Below are positions 46,926 through 59,160 of a stretch of 64,000 nucleotides of DNA, piece after piece (the first letter of the stretch is position 1; each line of letters opens with the position of its first letter). The stretch spans positions 23,325,399-23,389,398 of the forward strand of contig CM075853.1 in assembly GCA_037975125.1 (NCBI GenBank), given 5' to 3'. Origin of the DNA: Latrodectus hesperus. Lineage: Eukaryota > Arthropoda > Arachnida > Araneae > Theridiidae. The translations under genes and the position numbers were made by a program. Under the pieces are notes generated by a model. It ran no database searches, was not told the origin of the DNA, and worked only from the letters and a program-made list of their open reading frames with translations.

Positions 46926-48019
46926 TTAGCTTGAAAACATGTATTTATTTTCCTTAGATATGTTCCATATGATTTTTGATTAGCATTTGTTTACAAAATG
47001 TTAAATTTTATTTATAACAACAAATATGATTGATAAAAAATTTACACCAACTACTTACTTAAATTAAATATATTTTTTCTTTTTAAAGTAAAAAATTGAC
47101 ATAGTTTTCTTTTTATTTACTAATTTATATTTCAGATCTTTTATTCTAATTTTTAAAGATGAATTTGATTTATTTTTCATATCTTGATTCCTTTCAATAG
47201 GTATAAAAATTAAAATTCTTTTTTTTATTACAATTATAATTATAATAATTTATTAATATTTTCAATAAAGCAACGTAATTCTTAAATATATTCTTAGAAA
47301 TTTTTAAGGGGCATTGTTAAAAATACAAATTATCTAAGCATCATATTTGCGTTCGAAAATCCTAAATAAATTTGAAAACGATTGAGAACTTTGAGACGTT
47401 AAAAATATATTAGAGAATTGTATTCTAAAATAAAACTTAATTAATTACGTAGTGGTGCCATCTGTTGGAAATAAGTTTCATTAAGTAGAAATAAAAATCA
47501 ATAACGCTTCATGATTTAAAAATTAATAAAATTTTATAAAAACTGAATAATTATATAATAATTCTTTATAATAATGCATATTTTGGCTTATGAAATAATT
47601 CTGTTTTGCTATACAATCATTTTTACAAAGTGGGAAATGTATATTAAAATAATCAAACTTTGAATGCGGAATAATAGTTATTGAGATTGATTTTACAGAT
47701 TTATGTATTTTCATATTTGTAGTATGTTATATCATTTTAATCAAATTATTATAAAAGTTGAATAGAATGCGGAAAGCATGATGTTCTAATTGTAGTAAAT
47801 TGGCGCAGTACATACAATGATACGTGGTTTCCCAGTGATATTGATGCTTGACGAAAAAAATTCTAGGAAATTACTTTTTGAAAATGTTATTTCAATCTAT
47901 TTCTCATTCCATGTGGGCAAAATTTTAGCATTCTTCAGAAAAAATAGTATGTCTGTGACTTTATGATACGCTTCAAGACTGAGGCAAAAGCTTTTTTGTT
48001 CCTATTCGGAGAGCCTTTT
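46926..48019. other. AT-rich sequence, nothing recognised
   Basis: No supported feature. Confidence 0.5.
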
Positions 48020-48515
48020 TACTAATCATAAAGTGGTTGTTTCTTTTGTTACAGTTGAAATCATGGCCACATCACTTCATTACAATTCTCATTGGTTTAA
48101 AATGTCTATGACGTCAGATAACGTTTCATCCACGTCACATCGTATTGAGACGGCGTCATAAACCCGACTTGTCGACGAATTTGTTGTCTGCCTTCAAATC
48201 ACATTCTTCAAGCGGCAGCAAACAAGGCGAAGTTCACCATCGAATGTATGAGAATGGTGTCTAAGTTCATTTTGTTAATAAAATAATTTCTTATATAAGA
48301 AGCAAAATATATCGGTTTAAGAAGCCGTTTCCAATGGATTCAAGCCATTAATTAACGCATGGACAATAGAACTGCAGAAAAAGCAAAATAAAAAATACGT
48401 AACAAAACACCCACTTTATAGTTAGTTTAAATTAGCAAGGACGGTTTAAATTTTTTAAAATTTTATTAATTAGTAGAATTCTAAATTAGCAATTGCAATA
48501 TTTGTAAGCAATCTC
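48020..48515 (+). repeat. left arm of a large inverted repeat
   Basis: This pairs, as reverse complement, with 52865-53250. Shared blocks in order are CATAAAGTGG / CATAAAGGGG, TATTGGTTTAAAAT / CATTGGTTTAAAAT, CGTATTGAGACGGCGTC, CGACTTGTCGACGA, ATTCTTCAAGYGGCAG, AACAAGGCRAAGTTCA, TTGTTAATAAAA, TTTCTTATATAA and TTGCAATATTTGTAAGCAATCT. Identity looks like 75-80 percent. An extra stretch of about 100 bp (about 48302-48400) is present only in this arm. Confidence 0.85.
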
Positions 48516-49525
48516 TTTTGAATTTTAAGACTATTTTCTTACATTTCAATTATTTTTTATTTTTACTTATATACCTTTTTCTAATATTTTGCCTTTGTTT
48601 TTTTGAAAAGATATTAGGAGAAAAATTAGTATACGGAGGAACATTGTGGCAGTGCCTATTACTTTTCCCTTTTATGAGAGTCCCAAAACTTATTTGTTCT
48701 AATTACGTTCTTGTCAGGCTTTTCAGTTTTATATTGTTCTAAATTGCTAATTTTTTTTAAATATCTTATTTGAAATGCCTTGAATAAGAATAAGAACGAG
48801 TTCTTTTTTACTGTATATACAGTAGACGCTCGTTTTTACGAACCTCTAATTTACGAACATTCTCGTTTTTACAAACTAGTGGTTAATCCATACCCTGATA
48901 CATAGATGCAATTATAATTTTAACTCACATTTACGGATTAAAATTTAGAAAAATCTCTTTTTTTGTGAACTTTCCTTTCTGATGAATAGTTTTTTTTTCT
49001 ATCTTTTTATTTCTTATGATCTAATATTTTTTTCAGTTTTTATTTGATTCCCCTTTTTATGTAAGCCCAGAGAACTTTATTCATTCTTCAACTACGAAGC
49101 AACACATTCCAGACATTTAGAAAACTACAGTCGATGACACACGGAAATCAGACATTTCATAGGAAAGAACTGTCCTGCTGAATTCAACTTCTGCATTTCC
49201 CACACACACAGCACACACAGATGGAGGAAAAAACTCTTCTCTCCTTTCCATATTTTAGGGCATGGAAAGGGAAAACACTGTTTACAAAATGCACTCTCTT
49301 GTTCTATAGTTGGATTCGTTTAATTTGATCCCATCAATTTATGAAGTTTCATTTGTCGAGAGAGATTGAGCCGATTACGTCGAGGATTTATCGAAGTTGA
49401 AGAAACAAATGTGTTTATCAATTGAAATGAAAAAGAAAATTCCGAAAGTGAACGAAAAAATATTAAATACGACAAAAATATAGAACTCCAAAGAACAACC
49501 TCTTGATAGTTTTAAGAACTCAGAA

Positions 49526-50205
49526 CTGCTCTTTCTCATCGTAATCCCAATCACTGCTCTGTCTTCAGAAGTGAATTGATTGCGATAGACCTGGGACTAG
49601 AAGCTATTCTTTCTGAAGAGGATTATGGTGACCTATGGATCTTGTCTGACAGCCGTAGTTCTCTCCACCATCTTAGTAATTGGCTTCTTGTAGGCGACAA
49701 GATCAGCAACTCTATCCTGCTTAAATTAAAACTCATTTCACTTAATCATGATGTTCCCTTGCAATGGATACCTTCACATGTGAATCTCCACGGGAATGAA
49801 ATGGCCGATAATCTTGCTAAGGAGGGTTGCAGGATTTCAAATACTCCCTCTTCCACACTTACTTTTCTGGAGTTATACTCCCGGGAAAAATCAAAAATCT
49901 CGGAGGAGTGGAAAACACTCCCCACCCATAATTGGTACAAGGGATCAAAACCAGGTTTGTCCCTTGACCTCCCGTGTGACAGACGTACCCGGACTGTTCT
50001 CTCAAGACTTGCTAGCGGTCATATTAAGTGCCTCACTTTCAACGAGGGCAGGAAAACTTTCGTCACCTGCACCAAGTGCCAAAATCATCAGGCTTCTCCT
50101 GAGCATCTATTGGATTGCATGGGTCTCTCTAGAGAGGATCTCTTTAGCAATCCTCTTTTAGTCTTCGACTTCCTTACAGTCAACGAACTCGTGGATCTAG
50201 TCTGA
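49526..50205 (+). CDS. RNase H and C-terminal domain of (CAA)n LINE ORF2
   Basis: The frame is open from the truncation point to the TGA at 50203-50205; the first Met is at 49576. Visible RNase H residues are Glu in RSELIAID, Asp in LSDSRSSLHHL, His in WIPSHVNLHGN, and Asp in NEMADNLAKEG. The first catalytic Asp lies upstream of the truncation. The C-terminal domain has a Cys/His cluster (CTKCQNHQASPEHLLDC) and ends GLSREDLFSNPLLVFDFL with TVNELVDLV. No frameshift or stop is present, unlike copy B. Without RT, endonuclease and promoter it is a dead-on-arrival copy. Confidence 0.88.
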
Positions 50206-50250
50206 CACCGTCAGACATGGAGGATAAGCAACAACAACAACAACAACAAC
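49526..50250 (+). mobile_element. young (CAA)n LINE copy A inserted in the Tigger element
   Basis: A 725-bp, 5'-truncated insertion ending GAGGATAAGCAACAACAACA, with a perfect 12-bp target duplication, AAGAACTCAGAA (49514-49525 and 50251-50262). It is nearly identical to the copy at 52104-52774, so both appear recent. Confidence 0.94.
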
Positions 50251-50326
50251 AAGAACTCAGAAAAAAACCTTGAAAAAAGAAACAGCACCAACGAAAGCTC
50301 TCCCTTTTAAAAAAAATTGCCGAGAA

Positions 50327-50535
50327 GTAGAATATTCTAAACTGGTAAAAGTTTTGCTTGCTTAGCTGAGAAAAATGAGAGGAAAGAACATTGCTGTTGA
50401 TGGTAATGTCATTAAAAAGAAATTCAACTGATTCGCTAAGAAGCGGAACATAAAAGATTTGAAAGCAGCAGACGCGGTTGCCTGGAAAAAAATTCAAAAC
50501 CAGACAAGGTTTGAGATTCAGAAAATAGTGTGGTG
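50327..50535 (+). pseudogene. Tigger transposase fragment: CENP-B-type helix-turn-helix
   Basis: One frame reads VEYSKLVKVLLA, stop, LRKMRGKNIAVDGNVIKKKFN, stop, FAKKRNIKDLKAADAVAWKK and ends near FEIQKIVW. This matches the second half of the CENP-B/Tc5-type DNA-binding region of pogo/Tigger transposases (L..W......G..V.G..I..KA..F........F..S.GWL..F..R), which recognises the element's ends. Two in-frame stops and an altered GWL..F core show decay. No DDD catalytic domain is found before the right end of the element. Confidence 0.75.
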
Positions 50536-50808
50536 AAAGTGTAATCAATAAAAGGAAAGTGTTTTTAAGAATAAATCTCATTTTGCATGTGTTTCTTATA
50601 TAGTTTGTTCTAAATAATTCTGCCCAATAATAAAGAAAAGTAGTTTAATAAAAAAATGACATCTTAATAACTTAATACGTTTGTTTTATGAACTTTCTTT
50701 TCTACGATCTATTTTACTGGTGTCTAAGAGTTTCTAAAAGCGAGCATCTACTGTACATGTCTATAATATGTATCTATGCATGTATGAGTGTGTGTATTTA
50801 TATGTAAT

Positions 50809-51127
50809 GTAGGTACAAGTATGATATCTCCCCCAAGATATTTCTCGCCAAGTCTAGTCACCTTTGTTTTGGTGTTGCAAATTTCAGTTTTTGTTGCTTT
50901 TCGGTTTTTTTTTAGTTCCCAGGTATGCTTTTTTTCTCGCGTTTTACGTCATTTTGGGTCATACATATGGTTTTGTTTAAGTGACAACAGAATTTGAATA
51001 TTTTGTTCCGCGTTTCAATTTGGAGGATTTTGGGAAATTTCCCGTTTTAAAAACATAGATTCAGCATGACGGAAAAAAAGTCGCAAAGGTTGCCAATTGG
51101 GGAGATATATCTCACTATTCCCGTAAT
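50809..51127. mobile_element. MITE, GATATCTCCCC family (copy b, short form)
   Basis: The left end is GTACAAGTATGATATCTCCC and the reverse complement of the right end has GAATAGTGAGATATATCTCC. Shared blocks with 46242-46925 include CCTTTGTTTTG, GTTTTACGTCATTTT, GACAACAGAATTTGAA / GGCAACAGCATTTGAA and GGTTGCCAAT. This copy lacks about 350 bp present in the other. Confidence 0.75.
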
Positions 51128-52092
51128 ATATCAATGTTTTACTGAAGTTTATACAAAATACAATCACAACAAAGTTTTAATTTTAGAATTTACAATATAT
51201 ATCAGAGAATGATTGCTATACGATTCAGAAATTTGTTGCTTTTCATTTGCCGAGTAAATTAAGCTTGTACTTGCAAAGTGAATAAATTAATAATTCATTT
51301 GCAGTGAAATTTTTTTATATTCAAAAATATTTCCAAGAAATTTAGTATGATAGCCAACTGTATTTGTTTCAATTTATTGATTGTTAAAATAGGTAGGAAA
51401 GCATTACAATCATCAAACAAAGTTAATGCTTTTATAGATAAGTTATGTTGATAACAACTCAAAAATTATGTATAAATCTGATATCCGAGTTATCATTTTT
51501 AAAACTTTTTTTGTAAATAACTTATATTTTGGAAGTTATGGAAATATAAAAGAACATTTTGATGACACTGATGTATTATTACTTCACTATAAAATATTAA
51601 ATAAACAAAACTACTGCAACAAACGAGAAAAAGTTACTGCAATATATGCAACAAAAATGTTAAATATCTTGTCACCATCAAATCCAACCCTATGTTTTTT
51701 TCAGGTTACCATAGCATATTCATTACTTTTTGGTACTATTTTTTGGTTCAGTTTAAGTGTTACAACTAAAAATAAAATTGTATGATGAAATTATAGGAAT
51801 TTTTTGAAATTGTGAGATATTTCACTTCTAGTTATGCATGTAATCAGAGATCTTGAGAAAGTTTTCAGTTAACATTTCCTGAAACTGTTTAAAAATCGAC
51901 TAACTACGACTGTAAATTCTACCTTACATCTTAAGGAGTTTTAAAACCGAGATAATTCCGAAATTTTATCAGATGACTCATATATATCTTTCTTTCTAAT
52001 CGGATCTTCATCTACATAATGGAAATTATATCAGTTAACCCATCCAACATTAATTTTAGATGCTGCACACTTAGCGTTTATTTTAATACCTT
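51128..52092. other. unassigned AT-rich sequence
   Basis: A 105-codon frame at 51468-51785 (+) has an AT-driven composition and a hydrophobic C-terminal stretch, but no motif or second copy. I would not call it a gene on this evidence. Confidence 0.4.
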
Positions 52093-52103
52093 ACTTTGAT
52101 TGA

Positions 52104-52735
52104 ATTGATTGCAATAGACCTGGGACTAGATGCTATTCTTTTTGAAGAGGATTATGGTGACCTATGGATCTTGTCTGACAGCCGTAGTTCTCTCCACCAT
52201 CTTAGTAATTGGCTTCTTGTAGGAGACAAGATCAGCAACTCTATCCTGCTAAAATTAAAACTCATTTCACTTAATCATGATGTTCACTTGCAATGGATAC
52301 CTTCACATGTGAATCTCCACGGGAATGAAATGGCCGATAATCTTGCTAAGGAGGGTTGCAGGATTTCAAATACTCCCTCTTCCACACTTACTTTTCTGGA
52401 GTTATACTCCCGGGAAAAATCAAAAATCTCGGAGGAGTGGAAAATACCCCCCCACCCATAATTGGTACAAGGGATCAAAACCGGGTTTGTCCCTTGACCT
52501 CCCGTGTGACAGACGTACCCGGACTGTTCTCTCAAGACTTGCTAGCGGTCATATTAAGTGCCTCACTTTCAATGAGGGCAGGAAAACTTTCGTCACCTGC
52601 ACCAAGTGCCAAAATCATCAGGCTTCTCCTGAGCATCTTTTGGATTGCATGGGTCTCTCTAGGGAGGATCTGTTTAGCAATCCTCTTTTAGTCTTCGACT
52701 TCCTTACAGTCAACGAACTCGTGGATCTAGTCTGA
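52104..52735 (+). pseudogene. RNase H / C-terminal domain fragment with one frameshift
   Basis: The domain content is the same as in copy A (LSDSRSSLHHL, WIPSHVNLHGNEMADNLAKEG, CTKCQNHQASPEHLLDC, TVNELVDLV). A single extra base in a C-run near 52446-52452 shifts the frame, so the RNase H part (to 52461) and the C-terminal part (to the stop at 52735) are in different frames. Because the change is in a homopolymer it could also be an assembly error. Confidence 0.88.
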
Positions 52736-52774
52736 CTCCGTCAGACATGGAGGATAAGCAACAACAACAACAAC
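52104..52774 (+). mobile_element. young (CAA)n LINE copy B
   Basis: A 671-bp, 5'-truncated copy with a perfect 11-bp target duplication, ACTTTGATTGA (52093-52103 and 52775-52785), and the 3' end GGATAAGCAACAACAACAAC. It differs from copy A at only a small number of positions. Confidence 0.94.
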
Positions 52775-52864
52775 ACTTTGATTGATGTGCTGCTCATTAA
52801 AATAAATAAAAATTAAAATTTTTAAGACTAGCGTAAGCAAGGAATTAGTCCTAATATCTAAATA

Positions 52865-53250
52865 GATTGCTTACAAATATTGCAATTATTAATTTAAAAT
52901 TCTGTTAATTAATGAAATTTAATTAATTAAATCATTCTTGCCAATTTTAACTAACCATAAAATGGATGTCTCTGCTTTGGTCTTTATATAAGAAATCGTT
53001 TTATTAACAATATGATAATTTCGACACTATTCTCAGACATTCGATAATGAACTTTGCCTTGTTGACTGCCACTTGAAGAATGCAATTTTTTTTAGCAAAT
53101 TCGTCGACAAGTCGGATTTCAGACGCCGTCTCAATACGATCCCGTCTCGATACGTTATAGATATTTTAAACCAATAAGAATTATAATTAAAGTGGAGTCG
53201 TCATAATGTCAATTGTAACGAAAGAAACCACCCCTTTATGGCTAATAATG
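52865..53250 (-). repeat. right arm of a large inverted repeat
   Basis: This is the inverted partner of 48020-48515. The arms face each other across about 4.3 kb, which holds the Tigger element, both young LINE copies and a MITE. Outside both arms the similarity stops near CATAAAG. Confidence 0.85.
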
Positions 53251-55826
<2,576 letters not shown>

Positions 55827-55838
55827 TATATATATATG

Positions 55839-57480
55839 ATTTTCGTTTTATTTATTTCTTTTCAGAGAATGCATTTTCAATTTTCCCAATACGTCTCCGA
55901 TTGAAAGTTAATTGAGATGCAGATGAAATAAGTCCGGTCATAATTTTTAATAATTTCTAAACTAAAGAAACATTTCAAGCTTTATACATGTCATTCTATT
56001 TGATTTTAGCCAATCTATATATGAAATTACATTTTGTAATACAAAACATTGTTTTAAAAGTTCGGTAATTAAATTATTTTGTAATGTGTACACTTTTATG
56101 TGTGTGTTAATATTTAGAACTTATTGTTTTCAAGTTTTAACAGAATTTTTATGTCAGAAGGGATTTTTTAAATTCTTTTTGTTCTTATTTACTTAGGTGT
56201 GCCGTATATAAAATATATATAATATAATGTCTGCTCTTATTTTTGTTGCATTTATGTAACCGTGTTTTTATTTATAATTAAAACTCTGAAGAATATATTT
56301 TGTAACAGATACACTTTTATATGCTAAGCAGAAGAATTATATGTATTTTGACGTTTAAACTTAATTAATACAATTTTTTGTAAATGTTTATTTCAATATG
56401 ATGTATGCAGAAAATATATGTGTTTTGTGTGTGTGTGCTTCCGCTTTCATTGCATTATATTATTTCTTTCTTTTTTCAGTTCATAGTTAAGTTTAGGTAC
56501 ACGTTTTAATCCGATGAAATTTAAACTAAGTAATCATGCAATCAATCAGTTGTATACGATGAATTCCTGGAACAAAATATAAAAAGACTTAAGCGAAAAT
56601 CAGCAAAGTGGCTATAGTTAGCTTATTAGTAACATAAATTTTGATTTTAAATTAAATCAATGTGAAAATCTTATGAAATTATATAATGAGATATTTTAAT
56701 GTAAATCTATTAGAAAATGTTCTTTTAAATATAAAATTAAATAATAAAAAATAAATGTATAGTAAAAAATAAACATAAAATAAAAATAAATAAAAATATG
56801 CATTTAGAAAACATGATGAGAAAAAATATTTTTAATACAGAAAAAGTTTCCTTTGTGAAAACAATAATATGGATAGCTTAGAATACAATAAAACATTCAG
56901 AATATGACCAAAATAATAGCAGTAAAAAATGGTTAAGTTAAAATTGAAATTGAGAACAGAAAAAAGAAGAATTAAAGACAGAAAATCTGAAATTTATGAG
57001 ATTTGTAATATACAGATGTACATATAATAAATATACAAAGATTTAATAATGAATCCTAAAAATATATATATATTAATTTTGATTTCAAGTGAAATAAAAA
57101 TGAAGAGCTTATAAATTTAAATTGTGTAAATTTTTAGAAGTTTTTCCAACGAAAGAAATAAAAATGTAAAGCAATTATTAAGGAAAATCACTAACGATTT
57201 TTTAAATGTATAAAATACTTTCAACAGTATTTTTATTGTAAAATTAATTGGAACTTTTTCAATGAATAAGTTTCTATTGAATGAGACTTTTTTCCATATT
57301 TAAATGAACTAATTGTCTAATTTTAAACTTTTTTTATACTTATGAGAAGTATACATTTAAATAAATGTCAAAAGAAAGTTATTTAATGATCTCTAATGAA
57401 ATCGAGTCATTTAGAAAACTAAGAAGAAACATTTGTAATACAAAAATAAGGAAGATTAAAATGAGCAAGAGTTAATATAA
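55839..57480. other. AT-rich sequence, nothing recognised
   Basis: No open frame, RNA gene or paired ends were visible. Confidence 0.5.
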
Positions 57481-57506
57481 ATTAAAAAAGTTGATACATA
57501 CATACA

Positions 57507-57532
57507 GATATATATGTATATATATATATATA

Positions 57533-57609
<77 letters not shown>
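57507..57609. repeat. (TA)n microsatellite with GTATA interruptions
   Basis: About 100 bp of TA repeat, with two TGTATA interruptions in its first 35 bp. Confidence 0.95.
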
Positions 57610-57610
<1 letters not shown>

Positions 57611-57639
57611 CCTTGGGGATTGCTTTTTTTTGCATAGAT

Positions 57640-58010
57640 ACAATTTCGAGCTCTAAAGACTTTTTAAGGAAACTGACATCGCCAATTATATTCAAATATG
57701 TCGCTTGAGATTTGTTGGCCATATCTGTCGAATGGACTCCTCGTCTAAGACTTCAAGAATTTTTAATTATAGGACCATTGAAAACAGATATAGGGTTCGG
57801 CCCAAACTTAGATGGACTGATTGTGTAGAGGACTTTAAGGTGTTGAAAGTGACAAATTGGAGAGCTGTCGCATCCCGATCTTTAATAACTTCGGATTGAT
57901 TAAAAAAGTTGATACATACATACAGACAACTCCTCCAACACAATGGAGGAGTGTTCCGAGAAAAGACTTGGCCCACCCCGGGCTGTCGTGCTGAAGATGA
58001 AGAAACAAAT
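57640..58010 (+). pseudogene. RTE-type LINE 3' fragment
   Basis: One frame from 57640 reads NFEL, stop, RLFKETDIANYIQICRLRF, VGHICRMDSSSKTSRIFN, RYRVRPKLRWTDCVEDF, and KVLKVTNWRAVASRS up to a stop at 57897. This is the C-terminal end of an RTE-type ORF2. After a 65-bp stretch holding one copy of a 28-bp direct repeat and a small hairpin (ACTCCTCC...GGAGGAGT), the usual end resumes: EKTWPTPGCRAEDEE, at DNA level GGGCTGTCGTGCTGAAGATG plus AAGAA. It has no RT core. It is the same lineage as 43258-43845 but better preserved. Confidence 0.82.
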
Positions 58011-58249
58011 TTTGCGAGAAATCATTTGAGAGACAGGTTATTCAGAAATGAGAGACATCATTTTCTACTTAAATGATGACGAAAACATATTTGCGAGAAA
58101 ATGAATATAAATTATACTGTATGTTATCAACCAAAAAAGCTTTATTGAAATATCATATTTGTATGCCCAAGAGAAATAACAACTAGCAGATGTTTCTTGT
58201 TGTGGATCACGACTTACTGCAACGATTGCTATCGAAAACATGAAGCCGT

Positions 58250-58545
58250 TCATAGTTGTTGATGCACTCTGAGTTGGAGTCTGAGTTGCCAATGAGATAG
58301 AAGCAGCTGGATGGAGTCTTCGTGATTTTGAAGCAAATATCAAGCATAAAACTCCCAATATTTGGCCTGCCATCCCCAAAAGTATCATTTCTCTTGGAAG
58401 GCATTGCTACCACGCCCAGTTTAACGTAACCCGCCGCCATCAGCGAGCACGACGGATCTTCGGTTAATCCGTGATTCGAACTCACTACCTTCTGGTAATG
58501 AGAACGACGGCCTAAGGAACCAGGCCACCGTCCCCAGACCACTCC
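58250..58545 (-). mobile_element. tRNA-derived SINE with (CAA)n tail (family 3, copy b)
   Basis: On the minus strand the head holds GGTGGCCTGGTTCCTTAGG (A-box-like, about 58528) and GAGTTCGAATCAC (B-box). The body matches 7500-7795, and the tail is CATCAACAACTATGAAC. It sits directly against the Tc1 remnant 58550-59160 and apparently interrupted it, because the transposase C-terminal half is missing beyond this point. Confidence 0.8.
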
Positions 58546-58549
58546 AGCA

Positions 58550-59160
58550 AGACTCCTTCTGTGATTGTGGGATGAAATCGTGTCTGCCCTTTCTCCAAAC
58601 TACTTGATGTTGAGACTCGCTTGTGACACTGAATCCTGAAATGATTTTCATCCTTAAAGAGAACAAGACTCCATTACGACATGTCCAGTTTCTGTGTTCC
58701 TTGCGCCAATCTAAACGTAGGTGCCTATGGCCAACTTTCAAAGATGATGCAGCGTATAGGCTGGCAGGGGAATAGGTCATCTTTGTAAAGGAATCTGGAT
58801 ATAAAACCACGATACTTGTCCTCTCATTGCTGTGCACAGTTATTGGACAATGGTTCTTACTGATTGTTTTTGGTCTTTTCTCGCTTACAAGACGATATAT
58901 CGGTCTCCCGTTGCAATTGTTTCCTATGACGGCCACCACCAAACATTCTAACAACTGTACCTATGGCTATACTGTATTTAAAAGGCTTTACGAATTTGCG
59001 AAACGACACTCGTGTGGATATCGAATTTTTTAGTTACACTGGCCACACTTTTCCAATTTTTCAATCATCAAGTTATCTAAATAATTTTTTCTGGCCACAT
59101 TTCCCTGAAGAACTCCTTTGCAGCGAATGTCCAATTGCGTCTCAGTCCTTTCTTTCATTA
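58550..59160 (-). pseudogene. Tc1-like transposase remnant, N-terminal and first catalytic part
   Basis: On the minus strand, shifting frames give RHLRLDWRKEHRNWTCRNG, then LFKDENHFRIQCHKRVS (the first-Asp region of Tc1-like enzymes, normally LFSDESRF), then KGQTRFHPT. Earlier scraps (KFVKPFKYSIAIGTVVRMFG) occupy the helix-turn-helix region. The sequence is cut off at the SINE, and the second Asp and Glu motifs were not found. No inverted ends were identified. It is older than the other Tc1-like copies. Confidence 0.72.

Larger units (their letters stand above)
48820..50753 (+). mobile_element. pogo/Tigger-like DNA transposon, internally deleted, split by a LINE
   Basis: The left end CAGTAGACGCTCGTTTTTAC and the reverse complement of the right end CAGTAGATGCTCGCTTTTAG are matching inverted repeats, flanked by TA on both sides (48818-48819 and 50754-50755). 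Starting with CAGT and using TA targets fits the pogo/Tigger group. Without the LINE (49526-50250) and its duplicated 12 bp, the element is about 1.2 kb. It retains only the DNA-binding part of a transposase, so it was already internally deleted. Confidence 0.85.

Noticed and set aside
50180..50581. 133-codon minus-strand frame with a poly-Cys run
   Set aside because: The Cys run is the reverse complement of the LINE (CAA)n tail, and the rest is antisense to the Tigger fragment.
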